Shown: positions 8,119 to 21,378, counted from the stretch's first letter. The stretch is DNA of 64,000 nucleotides from Trujillonella endophytica (GCF_019799905.1 NZ_JABGCI010000010.1:62001-126000); one strand, 5' to 3'. Notes: generated by a model not told the origin, from the sequence alone. Numbers and translations are program-made.

Positions 8119-8841
8119 TCAGCTCCCGAGCGCGAACCGGGTGAACAGGACGCCGTCCTCCTCGAGGACCTGCGTCAGCCGGGGCCGGACCGGCTCGGCC
8201 AGCGCGCGGGGCAGCAGCCGGGTCTCCCCGCCGACCAGCGCCGGCGCGATGGTGAGGTCCAGCTCGTCGACGCAGCCGGCCTCGAGCGCCGCGGCGAACA
8301 GCGCCGGCCCGCCCTCGCAGACCACCCGCTCCAGCCCGCGCTCGGCCAGCCGGTCCAGCGCCAGCGGCAGGTCGACCTCGTCGTCGCCGCAGACGAGCAC
8401 CGTCACGCCGGCCGCGGTCAGCGCCGCCCGCCGGGAGGCGTCGGCCGCCGCGCAGGTGACCAGGATCGTGGAGTCCACGGCCAGCCGGTCCTCCGGGGCG
8501 AGGGACACCTGCCGGGAGACGACGGCGACGGGCGCGGTCGCGGGGCGGCCGAGTGCGGTGCGCAGCGTGCCGACGGCGGAGTCCGCGGCCACCGGCCGGT
8601 AGCCCTCCGCGTTCGCCGTCCCCGCGCCCACGAGCACGACGTCGGCCAGCGCCCGGAGGGTGCGGAACACGCGCCTGTCACCCGGTGAGCCGAGCCCGCC
8701 GCTGCGCCCCTCGATCGCGATGGCACCGTCGAGGGAGCCGACGAAGTTGACCCGCAGCGAGCGGCCGGCCGGCGGCGCGTAGGCGTCGGCGAGGGCCGCA
8801 TCGTCGAGGTCGGGTGCCGGTTCCGGCAGCAGGCGGCGCAT
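8119..8841 (-). CDS. RibD C-terminal-type pyrimidine reductase family protein
   Basis: A 240-aa NADPH-dependent reductase of the dihydrofolate-reductase fold, related to the reductase half of RibD. Features are the early strand VNFVGSLDGAIA, the nucleotide-binding segment VVLVGAGTANAEGY near 90-105, and CEGGPALFAA, the conserved E-G-G-P cofactor motif. It lacks a deaminase domain, so the stand-alone reductase may act in riboflavin or another pteridine/pyrimidine pathway; the substrate is not deducible. The ATG at 8841 is 1 nt after the treZ stop codon, so it is likely transcribed with treZ. Confidence 0.85.
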   Translation of the reverse strand: MRRLLPEPAPDLDDAALADAYAPPAGRSLRVNFVGSLDGAIAIEGRSGGLGSPGDRRVFRTLRALADVVLVGAGTANAEGYRPVAADSAVGTLRTALGRPATAPVAVVSRQVSLAPEDRLAVDSTILVTCAAADASRRAALTAAGVTVLVCGDDEVDLPLALDRLAERGLERVVCEGGPALFAAALEAGCVDELDLTIAPALVGGETRLLPRALAEPVRPRLTQVLEEDGVLFTRFALGS

Positions 8842-8842
8842 C

Positions 8843-10594
8843 TCAGGAGGTCGTCAGCACGGCCGCGCTCTCGGCGGGCAGCGTCACGGTCTCGGCGTCC
8901 AGGGTGGGCAGCTCCCCGGTGGCGAAGAGGACCTCGCCCGCCCGCCGGTCCAGGTCGATCTCCTGCGGCCGGTCGGCGAGGTTCACCACCACCCGGAGCG
9001 TGCCGCGGTGCACGACCAGCCAGCGGTCGGCGTCGTCCCAGCTGACCGCGGTGGCCGAGAGGTCGGCGTCCACCAGCTCCGGGTGTGCCCGGCGCAGGGC
9101 CAGCAGCGCCCGGTGCACCGCCAGCAGCCGCTCGTGCGGCTGCCGGTCGAGCTCGCTCCAGTCCAGCTTGGAGCGGGTGAACGTCTCCGGGTCCTGCGGG
9201 TCGGGCACGACGTCGGCGTCCCACCCGTGCTCGGCGAACTCGCCGATCCGCCCCTCGGCCGTCGCCCGGCCCAGCTCCGGTTCGGGGTGGCTGGTGAAGA
9301 ACTGCCACGGCGTCGTCGCGCCCCACTCCTCGCCCATGAACAGCATCGGGGTGAAGGGGCTGGTCAGCACGATGGTCGCGCCGACGGCGAGCATGCCGGG
9401 CGAGAGGGAGGCCGAGATCCGGTCACCCACGGCCCGGTTGCCGATCTGGTCGTGGTCCTGCAGGTACCCGAGGAACTTCCAGCCCGGCAGGGCGGTGGTG
9501 TCGACCGGCCGGCCGTGGTGCCGCCGCCGGAACGACGACCACGCGCCGTCGTGGAAGAAGGCGCCGGTGAGCACCTTGGCCAGCCCGGCGAGGCCGGCGT
9601 CGGCGAAGTCGGCGTAGTACCCCTGCCCCTCGCCGGTCAGCGTCGAGTGCAGCGAGTGGTGGAAGTCGTCGCTCCACTGCGCGGTGAGGCCCAGGCCGCC
9701 GGCCACCCGCGGGGTGACCATCCGCGGGTCGTTGAGGTCGCTCTCGGCGATCAGCGTCAGCGGCCGGCCGACGGCGACCGACAGCTTGTCGACCTCCTGC
9801 GCCATCTCCTCGAGCACGTGCGTGGCCCGCTCGTCGACCAGTGCGTGGACGGCGTCCAGCCGCAGCCCGTCGACGTGCATGTCCCGCAGCCACATCAGCG
9901 CGTTGTCCACGATGTAGCGGCGGACCTCGTCGGAGTCCGGCCCCGACAGGTTGATCGAGTTGCCCCAGGTGTTGGCGCCCTCGGCGAACACCGGGAAGAA
10001 CAGCGGCAGGTAGTTCCCGGACGGGCCCAGGTGGTTGTAGACGACGTCCTGGATCACCCCGAGCCCGTGCCGGTGGCAGGCGTCGACGAACCGCTGATAG
10101 GCCGCGGGGCCGCCGTACTCCTCCTGCACCGCGTACCAGAGCACGCCGTCGTAGCCCCAGTTGTGGGTGCCGTTGAAGCCGTTGACCGGCAGCAGCTCGA
10201 CGAAGTCCACGCCCAGGTCCACGAGGTGCTGGAGCCGGCCCACCGCGGCGTCGAGGGTGCCCTCGGGCGTGAACGTGCCGACGTGCATCTCGTAGACGAC
10301 GCCGCCGGCCAGCGGGCGGCCGGTCCACGACTGGTCGGCCCAGTCGTGGGACGCCGGGTCGTAGCGCCGGGACAGGCCGTGCACGCCCTCGGGCTGGCGT
10401 CGCGAGCGCGGGTCCGGCCGGGGCGTCCCGTCGTCGTCGAGCAGGAAGCCGTAGTCGGCCTCCGGTGCGGCCTCGACCGAGGCGCGCCACCAGCCGTCGT
10501 CGTCCCGCTGCATGTCGTGGACGGCGCCGTCGGCCTGCAGGCGGACCCGCGAGGGGATCGGCGCCCAGACGGAGAACTCGACGGGCTCGGACAT
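8843..10594 (-). CDS. treZ: Malto-oligosyltrehalose trehalohydrolase
   Basis: Releases trehalose from maltooligosyl-trehalose, the last step of the TreXYZ route from glycogen or maltodextrin. The 583-aa protein starts with an early-set sandwich domain (VEFSVWAP). A GH13 barrel follows, with HNWGYDGVLW, the nucleophile region DGLRLDAVHAL (Asp247) and the general acid in LIAESDLND (Glu284). Late in the barrel is the TreZ-typical LFMGEEWG, with a short C-terminal beta domain. The ATG at 10594 is preceded by AGGAGG. It is separated from treX-treY by the rpf-like gene and two hairpins, so it probably has its own promoter or depends on read-through. Confidence 0.96.
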   Translation of the reverse strand: MSEPVEFSVWAPIPSRVRLQADGAVHDMQRDDDGWWRASVEAAPEADYGFLLDDDGTPRPDPRSRRQPEGVHGLSRRYDPASHDWADQSWTGRPLAGGVVYEMHVGTFTPEGTLDAAVGRLQHLVDLGVDFVELLPVNGFNGTHNWGYDGVLWYAVQEEYGGPAAYQRFVDACHRHGLGVIQDVVYNHLGPSGNYLPLFFPVFAEGANTWGNSINLSGPDSDEVRRYIVDNALMWLRDMHVDGLRLDAVHALVDERATHVLEEMAQEVDKLSVAVGRPLTLIAESDLNDPRMVTPRVAGGLGLTAQWSDDFHHSLHSTLTGEGQGYYADFADAGLAGLAKVLTGAFFHDGAWSSFRRRHHGRPVDTTALPGWKFLGYLQDHDQIGNRAVGDRISASLSPGMLAVGATIVLTSPFTPMLFMGEEWGATTPWQFFTSHPEPELGRATAEGRIGEFAEHGWDADVVPDPQDPETFTRSKLDWSELDRQPHERLLAVHRALLALRRAHPELVDADLSATAVSWDDADRWLVVHRGTLRVVVNLADRPQEIDLDRRAGEVLFATGELPTLDAETVTLPAESAAVLTTS

Positions 10595-10710
10595 GCAGGG
10601 GCCTCCTGGAGGCGAACGGAGAGGTGAGGCGCGCGGAACGGATCGATCATGCCCGGGCTCGGGGCGGCCAACCGTGGATCTCGACGTCGCCGCCGAGGTC
10701 CCGGACGGCG

Positions 10711-10737
10711 GGCAGCCGGGGGTCGTCCCCGGCTGCC
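10711..10737 (-). terminator. Hairpin terminator after the rpf-like gene
   Basis: A perfect 11-bp stem (10711-10721 with 10727-10737) has the loop GTCGT. It lies 22 nt past the stop of the rpf-like gene and upstream of treZ. It would insulate treZ from the riboswitch-controlled transcript. Confidence 0.7.
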
Positions 10738-10758
10738 CGCCCTCGCCCCGGAGCTGCG

Positions 10759-11367
10759 TCAGACGGCCAGTCGCTGTCCGACGACGATCCGGTTCGGGTT
10801 CTGCACGGTGCCGCGGTTGAGTGCCCAGAGGGCACGCCACCCACCCTCGACGCCCTGTGCTCGGGCGATCTTCGCGAGGGTGTCCCCACGCCGGACGGTG
10901 TAGCTGCCGGTCTGCGCCGGCGCCGCGGCGGGCGCCGGTGCCGCTGCTGCCGGTGCCGGTCGCGGCGCGGGGGCCGGTGCCGGAGCCGGGGCGACGGCGG
11001 TCGTGCCCGGCCGCAGCAGGCGGCCGCAGGTCGGCCAGGCGCCGACGCCCTGGGTCAGGAGCACGCGCTCGGCGACCGCGATCTGCTCGGCCGGCGTGGC
11101 CAGGTCGGCCCGCGGGGCGTACTGACCCCCGCCGTGACCCAGCCACGTCGGCGAGCTGAACTGCAGCCCGCCGTAGTAGCCGTTGCCGGTGTTGATGCTC
11201 CAGTTACCGCTGGACTCGCACTGGGCGACGCCGCTCCAGTCGTGGCCGGGGGCAGCGGTCGCCGGTGCGGCCATGACTCCGAGGCCGATGGCCGCGGCGC
11301 CGATGACCACGGCGCCGCTCCGGAAGGGACGGCGGCGGACGCGCGTGGTCGAGAGGTGCTTGGACAT
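10759..11367 (-). CDS. Resuscitation-promoting-factor-like transglycosylase with LysM domain
   Basis: Secreted muralytic protein of 202 aa. The signal peptide ends near ATAA (residue 39). The Rpf domain (about 41-120) begins HDWSGVAQCESSGNW. Glu51 is the expected catalytic acid, and NGYYGGLQF and the paired cysteines are typical. An Ala/Pro linker leads to a C-terminal LysM peptidoglycan-binding domain (155-202: YTVRRGDTLAKIA). The family cleaves peptidoglycan and promotes exit from dormancy or spore germination. The ATG at 11367 has the strong site GGAGGATC upstream. A c-di-AMP riboswitch lies directly in its leader. It sits, unusually, between treY and treZ. Confidence 0.95.
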   Translation of the reverse strand: MSKHLSTTRVRRRPFRSGAVVIGAAAIGLGVMAAPATAAPGHDWSGVAQCESSGNWSINTGNGYYGGLQFSSPTWLGHGGGQYAPRADLATPAEQIAVAERVLLTQGVGAWPTCGRLLRPGTTAVAPAPAPAPAPRPAPAAAAPAPAAAPAQTGSYTVRRGDTLAKIARAQGVEGGWRALWALNRGTVQNPNRIVVGQRLAV

Positions 11368-11382
11368 GGTGATCCTCCGATC

Positions 11383-11545
11383 ACCGCCTGCGAGGTGAGC
11401 TGTCGGGTTCGGGATTCGGATTCCCGGCCGCGGGCGCGGCTTCACCCCGAGACGCGCGGACGCGTCGGAAGTGGGTCCCCCGCCCCCGTCCTGGGTTGCT
11501 CGATGGGAGGTGCTCCGGCGGACGGGGTTCGGCGGTTCCGGTACC
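11383..11545 (-). ncRNA. ydaO/yuaA-type c-di-AMP riboswitch in the rpf leader
   Basis: The minus-strand leader carries the conserved blocks of this class in order. They are CGCCGAACCCCGTCC, CGGGGGACCCAC, CGGGGTGAAGCCGCG and the 3' block CCGAACCCGACAGCTCACC followed by TCGCAGGCGG. It ends a few nt before the Shine-Dalgarno at 11371-11379. In actinobacteria this riboswitch is known to sit before rpf-type cell-wall hydrolase genes and to turn them off when c-di-AMP is high. Exact ends and the off-switch mechanism (terminator or site occlusion) are inferred. Confidence 0.9.
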
Positions 11546-11660
11546 TCACGCCCGGACGGTGTCGCCCGAGCGTCCCGCCGACCGTAGGTGCGGTCCGCGG
11601 CCGCCGCCGGGCATGCCGGAGGGCGCCGGGGGATACATGCAGGTGGCGTTCCGACGTGCC

Positions 11661-11690
11661 GGGCCGGGGACCGCTGACGGTCCCCGGCCC
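11661..11690 (-). terminator. Hairpin terminator after treY
   Basis: A perfect 13-bp stem (11661-11673 with 11678-11690) closes a CTGA loop, about 90 nt past the treY stop. It separates the treX-treY transcript from the rpf unit. Apart from this and the riboswitch, 11368-11780 (413 nt) holds no gene that I can see. Confidence 0.75.
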
Positions 11691-11780
11691 GTGACTCCGA
11701 GTGGTGGATCGGTGATCTCCTCGGCCCCGTCGAGAGGCTCGCGCCGACCGTGCGAGGCGTGAGGGGGACGGGGTCCTGCT

Positions 11781-14137
11781 TCAGGCGCGGACGAGCAGCG
11801 CCACCGGCAGCCGGCTCAGCACCGTGCCGGCGGCGAGACCGCCGGCGTCGGAGACCAGCCGCTCGCCGGTGAGCAGGTCCCGCCAGGCCCCGGTGGGCAG
11901 CTGCAGCGCGGTGTCGCCCCACCCGGACGCGGCCAGCGCGACCGGCAGCCGGGTCCCGACCGTCACCGCGCCGCCCCGGTCGAAGGCGACCAGGTGCCGC
12001 GCGGCCGGCCCGGTCGCGGTCACCGGCGTGTAGCCGGTGAACAGCTCGGGGGAGCCGCGCCGGGCGCGCAGGGCCCGGGACACGACCAGGAGCTTGGCCG
12101 CGCCGGTGTCGTCCACGTCCGGCATCCAGCCCTCGTCCAGCCGCGCCAGCAGCCGGCGTCGCAGGTCGTAGTCGACCGGCCGCCGGTTGTCCGGGTCGAC
12201 GAGGGAGTGGTCCCACAGCTCGGTGCCCTGGTACACGTCCGGGACGCCGGGCATCGTCAGCTGCACCAGCTTCTGGGTCAGCGAGTTCGACCAGCCGGGG
12301 AGCGCGATGCGGTCGACGAACGCGTCGAGCTCCGCGCGGGTGCGCTCGTCGTCGGAGGCCGCGTCGACCACCGTCCGCAGCTGGGCCTCGAACGCCTCGT
12401 CCTGGTCGGTCCACGTCGTCGACCGGCCGGCCTCGCGCGCCGCCTTCTCCGCGAACGCCTGCGCCCGCTCCCGGGACAGGGGCCAGGCGCCGACCAGGTT
12501 CTGCCACACGAGGTGGGCCAGCGGCCGGTCGGGGAGGGGGTGGCGGTCCAGCAGGCCGCGCACCAGGCCTGCCCACTCGTCGGGCAGCTCGGCCAGGACG
12601 GCGAGCCGGGCGCGGGTGTCCTCGCTGCGCTTGGTGTCGTGCGTGGACAGCGTCGTCATGGCCTGCGGCTTGCGCTCCAGCCGCCGCGCCTGCGCCTCGT
12701 GGAACTCCTCGGGCGTCGTGCCGAACCGTGCCGGGTCGCCGCCGACCTCGTTCAGCGCGACGAACCGCCCCCACCGGTAGTAGGCGCTGTCCTCCACGCC
12801 CTTGGCCATGACCGGCCCGCTGGTCTGCTCGAACCGCGTCGCCGCCTCCGTGCCCGCGGAGGACAGCACCGGGTGCAGCGCGTCCAGCGCCGCGGTGAGG
12901 TCCGGCCGGCGCTCGCGGACGGCGGCCACGGTGGCGTCCAGGTGCTCGCGGCCGTCGGGCAGGTAGCTGCGGTAGACGTCGAAGGAGGCGAGCAGCTCGG
13001 CCAGCGCCTCGGTCTGCTGCGCGGCGTCGACTGCACCGCTTCCCGCCCCCCCGAGCTCGCCCGTGTTCCGCACCAGGCGGGCGACCTCCGAGCCGAGGAT
13101 GCCGTCGGTGACCTCGCGCTTGGAGTCGTGCACCAGCTGCGCGTAGTCGACCGGCTCCCCGGTCAGCTCGGTGTCCAGCGCGGTCAGCGCCGCCTCGCCG
13201 GCCGGGTCGACCAGCACCTGGTCGACCTCGGAGAGGGCGTCGTACCCCGTGGTCCCCGCGGTGGCCCAGCTCCCGGGCAGGTCCTCGCCGGGCTCGAGGA
13301 TCTTCTCCACGACCGTCCACCGGCCGCCGGATGCCTCGGCCAGCCGGTCCAGGTAGCCCTTCGGGTCGGCCAGCCCGTCGGGGTGGTCGATGCGGAGCCC
13401 GTCGACGGCGCCCTCGCGGACCAGCTCGAGCACGAGCTCGTGCGTGGCGGCGAAGACCTCGGGGTCCTCGGCGCGCAGCCCGGCCAGGGTGTTGATCGCG
13501 AAGAAGCGGCGGTAGTTGAGGTCGGAGTCGGCGCGCCGCCAGTCGACCAGCTCGTAGTGCTGGCGGTCGTGCACCTCCTGCGGCGTGCCGCCCTCGCTAC
13601 CGGGGGCGAGCGGGAAGCGGTTGTCGTAGTAGCGCAGCTCGCCGTCCACCACCTCGATCTTCTCCACGTCGTCCGCCGACCCCAGGACGGGGATGCGGAC
13701 CCGGCCGCCGCCGAACTCCCAGTCGACGTCGAACGCGGCCGCGTGCGCGCTCCCGCGGCCGTGCTGCAGGACGTCCCACCACCACGGCGCCTCGGTGGGG
13801 TCGCCGACGCCCATGTGGTTGGGCACCAGGTCCAGCACCAGCCCGAGTCCGTGCTCGTGCAGCGCCGCCACGAACCGGTCGAACGCCTCGCGGCCGCCGC
13901 GGGCCTCGTCGATGTGGGCGTGGTCGACGGTGTCGTAGCCGTGCGTGCTCCCCGCCGCCGAACGCAGCAGCGGCGAGGAGTACGCGTGGGTCACCCCGAG
14001 CGCGGCCAGGTGGTCGGCGACGGCGGCGGCGTCGTCGAGCGTGAAGTCGGCGTGCACCTGCAGCCGGTAGGTCGCCGCCGGGACGGCGCGCCGGTCGTGC
14101 TGCCCGTCCTGTTCCCCCCGCGGGCCGGCGACCTCGC

Positions 14138-14141
<4 letters not shown>
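11781..14141 (-). CDS. treY: Malto-oligosyltrehalose synthase
   Basis: Converts the reducing-end alpha-1,4 link of maltodextrin into an alpha-1,1 link, giving maltooligosyl-trehalose for TreZ. The 786-aa GH13 protein begins PAATYRLQVHADFTL, the family opening. It has VLDLVPNHMG, the nucleophile region DGLRIDHPDGLADP, the acid region VVEKILEPGE, and late motifs TLSTHDTKRSED and MPGVPDVYQGTE. The GTG at 14141 overlaps the treX stop (GTGA), which is strong support for that start and for coupling. The gene runs longer than many TreY proteins only in loops; no domain is missing. Confidence 0.96.
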
Positions 14142-16243
<2,102 letters not shown>

Positions 16244-16683
16244 GAACGGGTCCTCCTGCGATGTGCCCCCGACGTCTCCGGGGGCCGGTGGCCTCCCGCC
16301 GCGGCCGTCGGCGGGAGGTCGGGGCATGCTGCTCCGGCTGCCGGGTGCCCGCACGGGGTGCCCGGCACACCTCCGGGTGGTGTCGGAAGGGACACGTCAC
16401 GGAGCGTCATCGGAGCGGTGGGACGGGCGGGACGACGACGCCCTCCCGGCCGGTGGCCGGGAGGGCGTCGTGCGCAGAAGGGGCGGTCCCGCCGGGGTCC
16501 GACCTCGCCCGGGGACCCCGGGTGGCGCTGGTCCCCGGCCGGGACCGCTCCTGCGCGCGGGACACTATCGGGCCGGCCGGCCGTTGACGAGCACCCGCCC
16601 TGCGCCACCCGGGCGACCGGTCCCACCCGGCACGGACGACGCACGGACGCCGTCCTGTCACACCCCCGTCGTACCGTCGTCGC
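16244..16683. other. Divergent treX/uvrB intergenic region with a very strong hairpin
   Basis: This 440-nt region has no convincing gene. It holds the treX leader and a perfect 17-bp inverted repeat with a 3-nt GGT loop (16435-16451 with 16455-16471). That is the most stable hairpin in the window and looks like a terminator. It also holds the uvrB promoter. A terminator between two divergent genes has nothing obvious to terminate, which leaves room for an unannotated small RNA (inference). Confidence 0.6.
16672..16677 (+). promoter_or_regulatory. Leaderless -10 element for uvrB
   Basis: TACCGT lies 6 nt before the GTG start. No Shine-Dalgarno is present, which fits a leaderless transcript. 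No clear LexA palindrome is seen nearby. Confidence 0.5.
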
Positions 16684-18816
<2,133 letters not shown>

Positions 18817-18827
18817 GGAGGAACGCC

Positions 18828-19169
18828 GTGCAACGGGAGGACCTCGTCGCCCACTGCCTGGCCAAGCCGGGGGCGCAGGAGACGTACCCCTGGGGCGACG
18901 TCGACCTGGTGGCGAAGGTCGGCGGCAAGGCGTTCGCGTTCCTCGGACCGGACACCGTCGGGGTGAAGTGCGGGCGGGACGCCGCCGAGGCCGCCGAGTG
19001 GCGCGACCGGTACCCCGGCGCCGTCACCGTCAGCTCCTACATCGGGCGCTACGGCTGGAACGCCGTCGACTTCACCGGCCCGGTGCCCGACGACGAGGTC
19101 CGCGAGCTGGTCGACGCCTCCTACGACGCGATCGTCGCCGCCCTGCCGAAGTCCAGGCGGCCCAGCTGA
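18828..19169 (+). CDS. MmcQ/YjbR family protein
   Basis: A 113-aa cytosolic protein of the YjbR fold, a small domain related to TerB/phage repressor-like DNA-binding folds whose biochemical role is unknown. Family features are the N-terminal EDLVAHCLAKPGAQETYPWG, a central VGGKAFAFL, and the C-terminal W-N-A-V-D and helix ELVDASYDAIVAALPK. The GTG at 18828 is supported by GAGGAGGAAC just upstream. Close spacing to uvrB suggests coexpression. The next gene downstream is separated by a riboswitch leader. Confidence 0.85.
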   Translation: MQREDLVAHCLAKPGAQETYPWGDVDLVAKVGGKAFAFLGPDTVGVKCGRDAAEAAEWRDRYPGAVTVSSYIGRYGWNAVDFTGPVPDDEVRELVDASYDAIVAALPKSRRPS

Positions 19170-19270
19170 ACCACGTCGCACACCGTCCGGGAACTCCCCG
19201 GGCGCCCGTGGCGTTGGACCCCTCGAGACCGCCTGCGCGACGACCCTGTCGTCGTGCGTCGAGGTGGGTC

Positions 19271-19382
19271 TCACCGTGGAGGGGAGTATCCCTGCGCGGC
19301 AGTGTCGTCAACACGAGGTCCCGTGACCTCCGGCGCTGCCGGTCGCTCCGACGAGGAGCGGCGGGAGAGACCTCCGGTACTG
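19271..19382 (+). ncRNA. yybP-ykoY (Mn2+-sensing) riboswitch in the terC leader
   Basis: The leader has the class hallmarks. GGGGAGTA sits in the 5' loop (19281-19288) and TCGTCAACA lies in the middle. GAGACC is in the 3' loop at 19367-19372. A closing stem pairs ACCGTGGAGG with CCTCCGGT at the two ends. This class binds Mn2+ and usually turns on exporters and TerC-family proteins. It ends about 17 nt before the terC Shine-Dalgarno GGAGGAAC, which fits translational control. Confidence 0.85.
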
Positions 19383-19412
19383 ACACCTGCCTGTCAACCG
19401 GAGGAACGCTGC

Positions 19413-20552
19413 ATGGACGTCCCCTTGTGGGTCTGGGCGATCACCGTCGGAGCGATCGTCGTCATGATCGCCTTCGACTTCGTCGGGCACGTGCGGACGC
19501 CGCACGCGCCGACGCTGCGCGAGTCGGCGATCTGGTCCGCGGTCTACGTCGGCATCGCCGTCGTCTTCGGCCTGCTCGTGCTGTGGTTCGCCGGCGGGCA
19601 GTACGGCGGTGAGTACTTCGCCGGCTACATCACCGAGAAGAGTCTCTCGGTGGACAACCTCTTCGTGTTCGTCCTGATCATGGCCAGTTTCGCGGTGCCC
19701 CGGGAGTTGCAGCAGAAGGTGCTGCTGTTCGGCATCGCCTTCGCGCTGGTGCTGCGCACGGGCTTCATCTTCGTCGGCGCCGCCGCCATCGAGAACTTCA
19801 GCTGGATCTTCTACCTCTTCGGGGCGTTCCTGCTCTACACGGCCTGGGCGCAGGCCCGGAGCGGGGGGCACGACGACGACGAGGAGTTCAAGGAGAACGC
19901 CGTCCTCCGGCTCACCCGGCGGCTGCTCCCCACCACCGAGCAGTACCACTCCGACCGGCTGGTCACCAAGGTCAGCGGCAAGCGGCACATCACCCCGCTG
20001 ATGATTGCGCTGGTCGCCATCGGCAGCGCCGACATCCTGTTCGCCGTCGACTCGATCCCTGCCATCTTCGGGCTCACCCAGGAGACCTACCTGGTCTTCA
20101 CCGCCAACGCCTTCGCGCTCCTGGGCCTGCGCCAGCTGTTCTTCCTGATCGACGGTCTGCTGGACCGGCTGGTCTACCTCGCCTACGGCCTGGCGGTGAT
20201 CCTCGGCTTCATCGGGGTCAAGCTGGTCATCCACGCGCTGCACACCAACGAGCTGCCCTTCGTCAACGGCGGCGAGCACGTCACGGCGATCCCGGAGATC
20301 CCGACCTGGCTGTCGCTGACGGTCATCCTGGTCACGCTCGTCGTCACGACGGTGGCCAGCCTGGCGAAGAACCGGAGCGTCGAGCGGGCAGGGGCCGAGC
20401 ACCGCACCCATGCCGGCGACCCGGGTGCGGACGAGCACGGACGCCACGTCGACGCGCCGGCGCCGCACGACGAGCCGCCGACCGCAGCCCACGGCCCGGC
20501 GCAGGCGCGGTCGGCCACGGGGGAGTCCCGGCGCACCCCGCCGCGCGGGTGA
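19413..20552 (+). CDS. TerC family integral membrane protein (Alx-like)
   Basis: A 379-aa polytopic membrane protein with about nine hydrophobic segments. The two conserved acidic TerC motifs are EKSLSVDNLFVF (about 70-81) and LFAVDSIPAIFG (about 208-220), thought to coordinate metal in the membrane. TerC/Alx/MeeF-type proteins export Mn2+ and support metal loading of exported proteins. The yybP-ykoY riboswitch upstream agrees with Mn2+ control. The ATG at 19413 has GGAGGAAC just upstream. The C-terminal ~65 residues are hydrophilic, His/Asp-rich and probably cytoplasmic. It heads the Ter island but has its own leader, so it may be regulated apart from the TerD genes. Confidence 0.93.
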   Translation: MDVPLWVWAITVGAIVVMIAFDFVGHVRTPHAPTLRESAIWSAVYVGIAVVFGLLVLWFAGGQYGGEYFAGYITEKSLSVDNLFVFVLIMASFAVPRELQQKVLLFGIAFALVLRTGFIFVGAAAIENFSWIFYLFGAFLLYTAWAQARSGGHDDDEEFKENAVLRLTRRLLPTTEQYHSDRLVTKVSGKRHITPLMIALVAIGSADILFAVDSIPAIFGLTQETYLVFTANAFALLGLRQLFFLIDGLLDRLVYLAYGLAVILGFIGVKLVIHALHTNELPFVNGGEHVTAIPEIPTWLSLTVILVTLVVTTVASLAKNRSVERAGAEHRTHAGDPGADEHGRHVDAPAPHDEPPTAAHGPAQARSATGESRRTPPRG

Positions 20553-20709
20553 CGTCGCTCGGGCTGCGGAGGTCGCCGTCCAGCTCCGCGGGCAGCCGGC
20601 CGGGGTGGGGGCGACCGACGCCCTCCGGCGGGAGCCGGACCTCTCGCAGCGGCCGAACCGCGCCCCACGGGCACCTGCTCGGCGTTCGCAGACAGCAGGT
20701 GCGACCCGA

Positions 20710-20773
20710 TACTGTGCGACTCGCTCCGGGACCCACCCCCGGGCCGGAGCTCGGGGCGGGTCGCGACGACCCG
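20710..20773 (+). promoter_or_regulatory. Probable promoter and leader hairpin of the first terD
   Basis: TACTGT at 20710-20715 is a good -10. A 7-bp hairpin CGGGTCG/CGACCCG with a CGA loop (20757-20773) touches the AGAGGAGGA ribosome site. It could affect translation (inference). The rest of 20553-20790 shows no gene. Confidence 0.4.
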
Positions 20774-20790
20774 GAAGAGGAGGACCGCAC

Positions 20791-21369
20791 GTGAGCGTCA
20801 GTCTGTCCAAGGGTGGCAACGTCTCCCTCAGCAAGGAGGCCCCGGGCCTGACTGCGGTGCTGGTCGGTCTGGGCTGGGACGCCCGGTCGACCACCGGCGC
20901 CGACTTCGACCTCGACGCCTCGGCGCTCATGCTCGGGACGGACGGCCGGATCCTCTCCGACAGCCACTTCGTCTTCTTCAACAACCTGACCAGCCCCGAC
21001 GGCTCCGTCGAGCACACCGGCGACAACCTGACCGGTGAGGGCGAGGGGGACGACGAGATGCTCAAGGTGAACCTGGCTGCCGTCCCCGCCGAGTGCGAGA
21101 AGATCGTCTTCCCGGTGAGCATCTACGACGCCGAGTCCCGCGGGCAGAGCTTCGGGCAGGTCCGCAACGCGTTCATCCGGGTCGTCAACCAGGCCGGCGG
21201 TGCCGAGATCACCCGCTACGACCTGTCCGAGGACGCCTCCACCGAGACCGCGATGGTCTTCGGCGAGCTCTATCGGAACGCCGGGGAGTGGAAGTTCCGC
21301 GCGGTCGGTCAGGGCTACGCTTCTGGGTTGAGTGGCATCGCGAAGGACTTCGGCGTCAACGTCGGCTGA
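20791..21369 (+). CDS. terD: TerD family stress protein (Ca2+-binding type)
   Basis: A 192-aa cytosolic TerD-domain protein. It opens VSVSLSKGGNVSLSKEAPGL, the family N-terminus. The acidic Ca2+-binding segments are intact: DFDLDASAL near 49-57 and EGEGDDEM near 86-93. It ends with the WKFRAVGQGYASGL block. TerD proteins bind Ca2+ and are thought to assemble at the membrane with TerC-type proteins. The GTG at 20791 has AGAGGAGGA at 20775-20783. It is very similar to the copy at 24969-25544, indicating duplication. A hairpin after the gene suggests it can be expressed alone, though the DUF475 gene lies only about 100 nt on. Confidence 0.95.
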   Translation: MSVSLSKGGNVSLSKEAPGLTAVLVGLGWDARSTTGADFDLDASALMLGTDGRILSDSHFVFFNNLTSPDGSVEHTGDNLTGEGEGDDEMLKVNLAAVPAECEKIVFPVSIYDAESRGQSFGQVRNAFIRVVNQAGGAEITRYDLSEDASTETAMVFGELYRNAGEWKFRAVGQGYASGLSGIAKDFGVNVG

Positions 21370-21378
21370 CCGCCGGTC

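Noticed and set aside
16600..16683. LexA/SOS box for uvrB (and for uvrA at 41698-41767, uvrC at 50122-50251)
   Set aside because: No GAAC-N4-GTTC-type palindrome was found; regulation by DNA damage cannot be claimed from these sequences.
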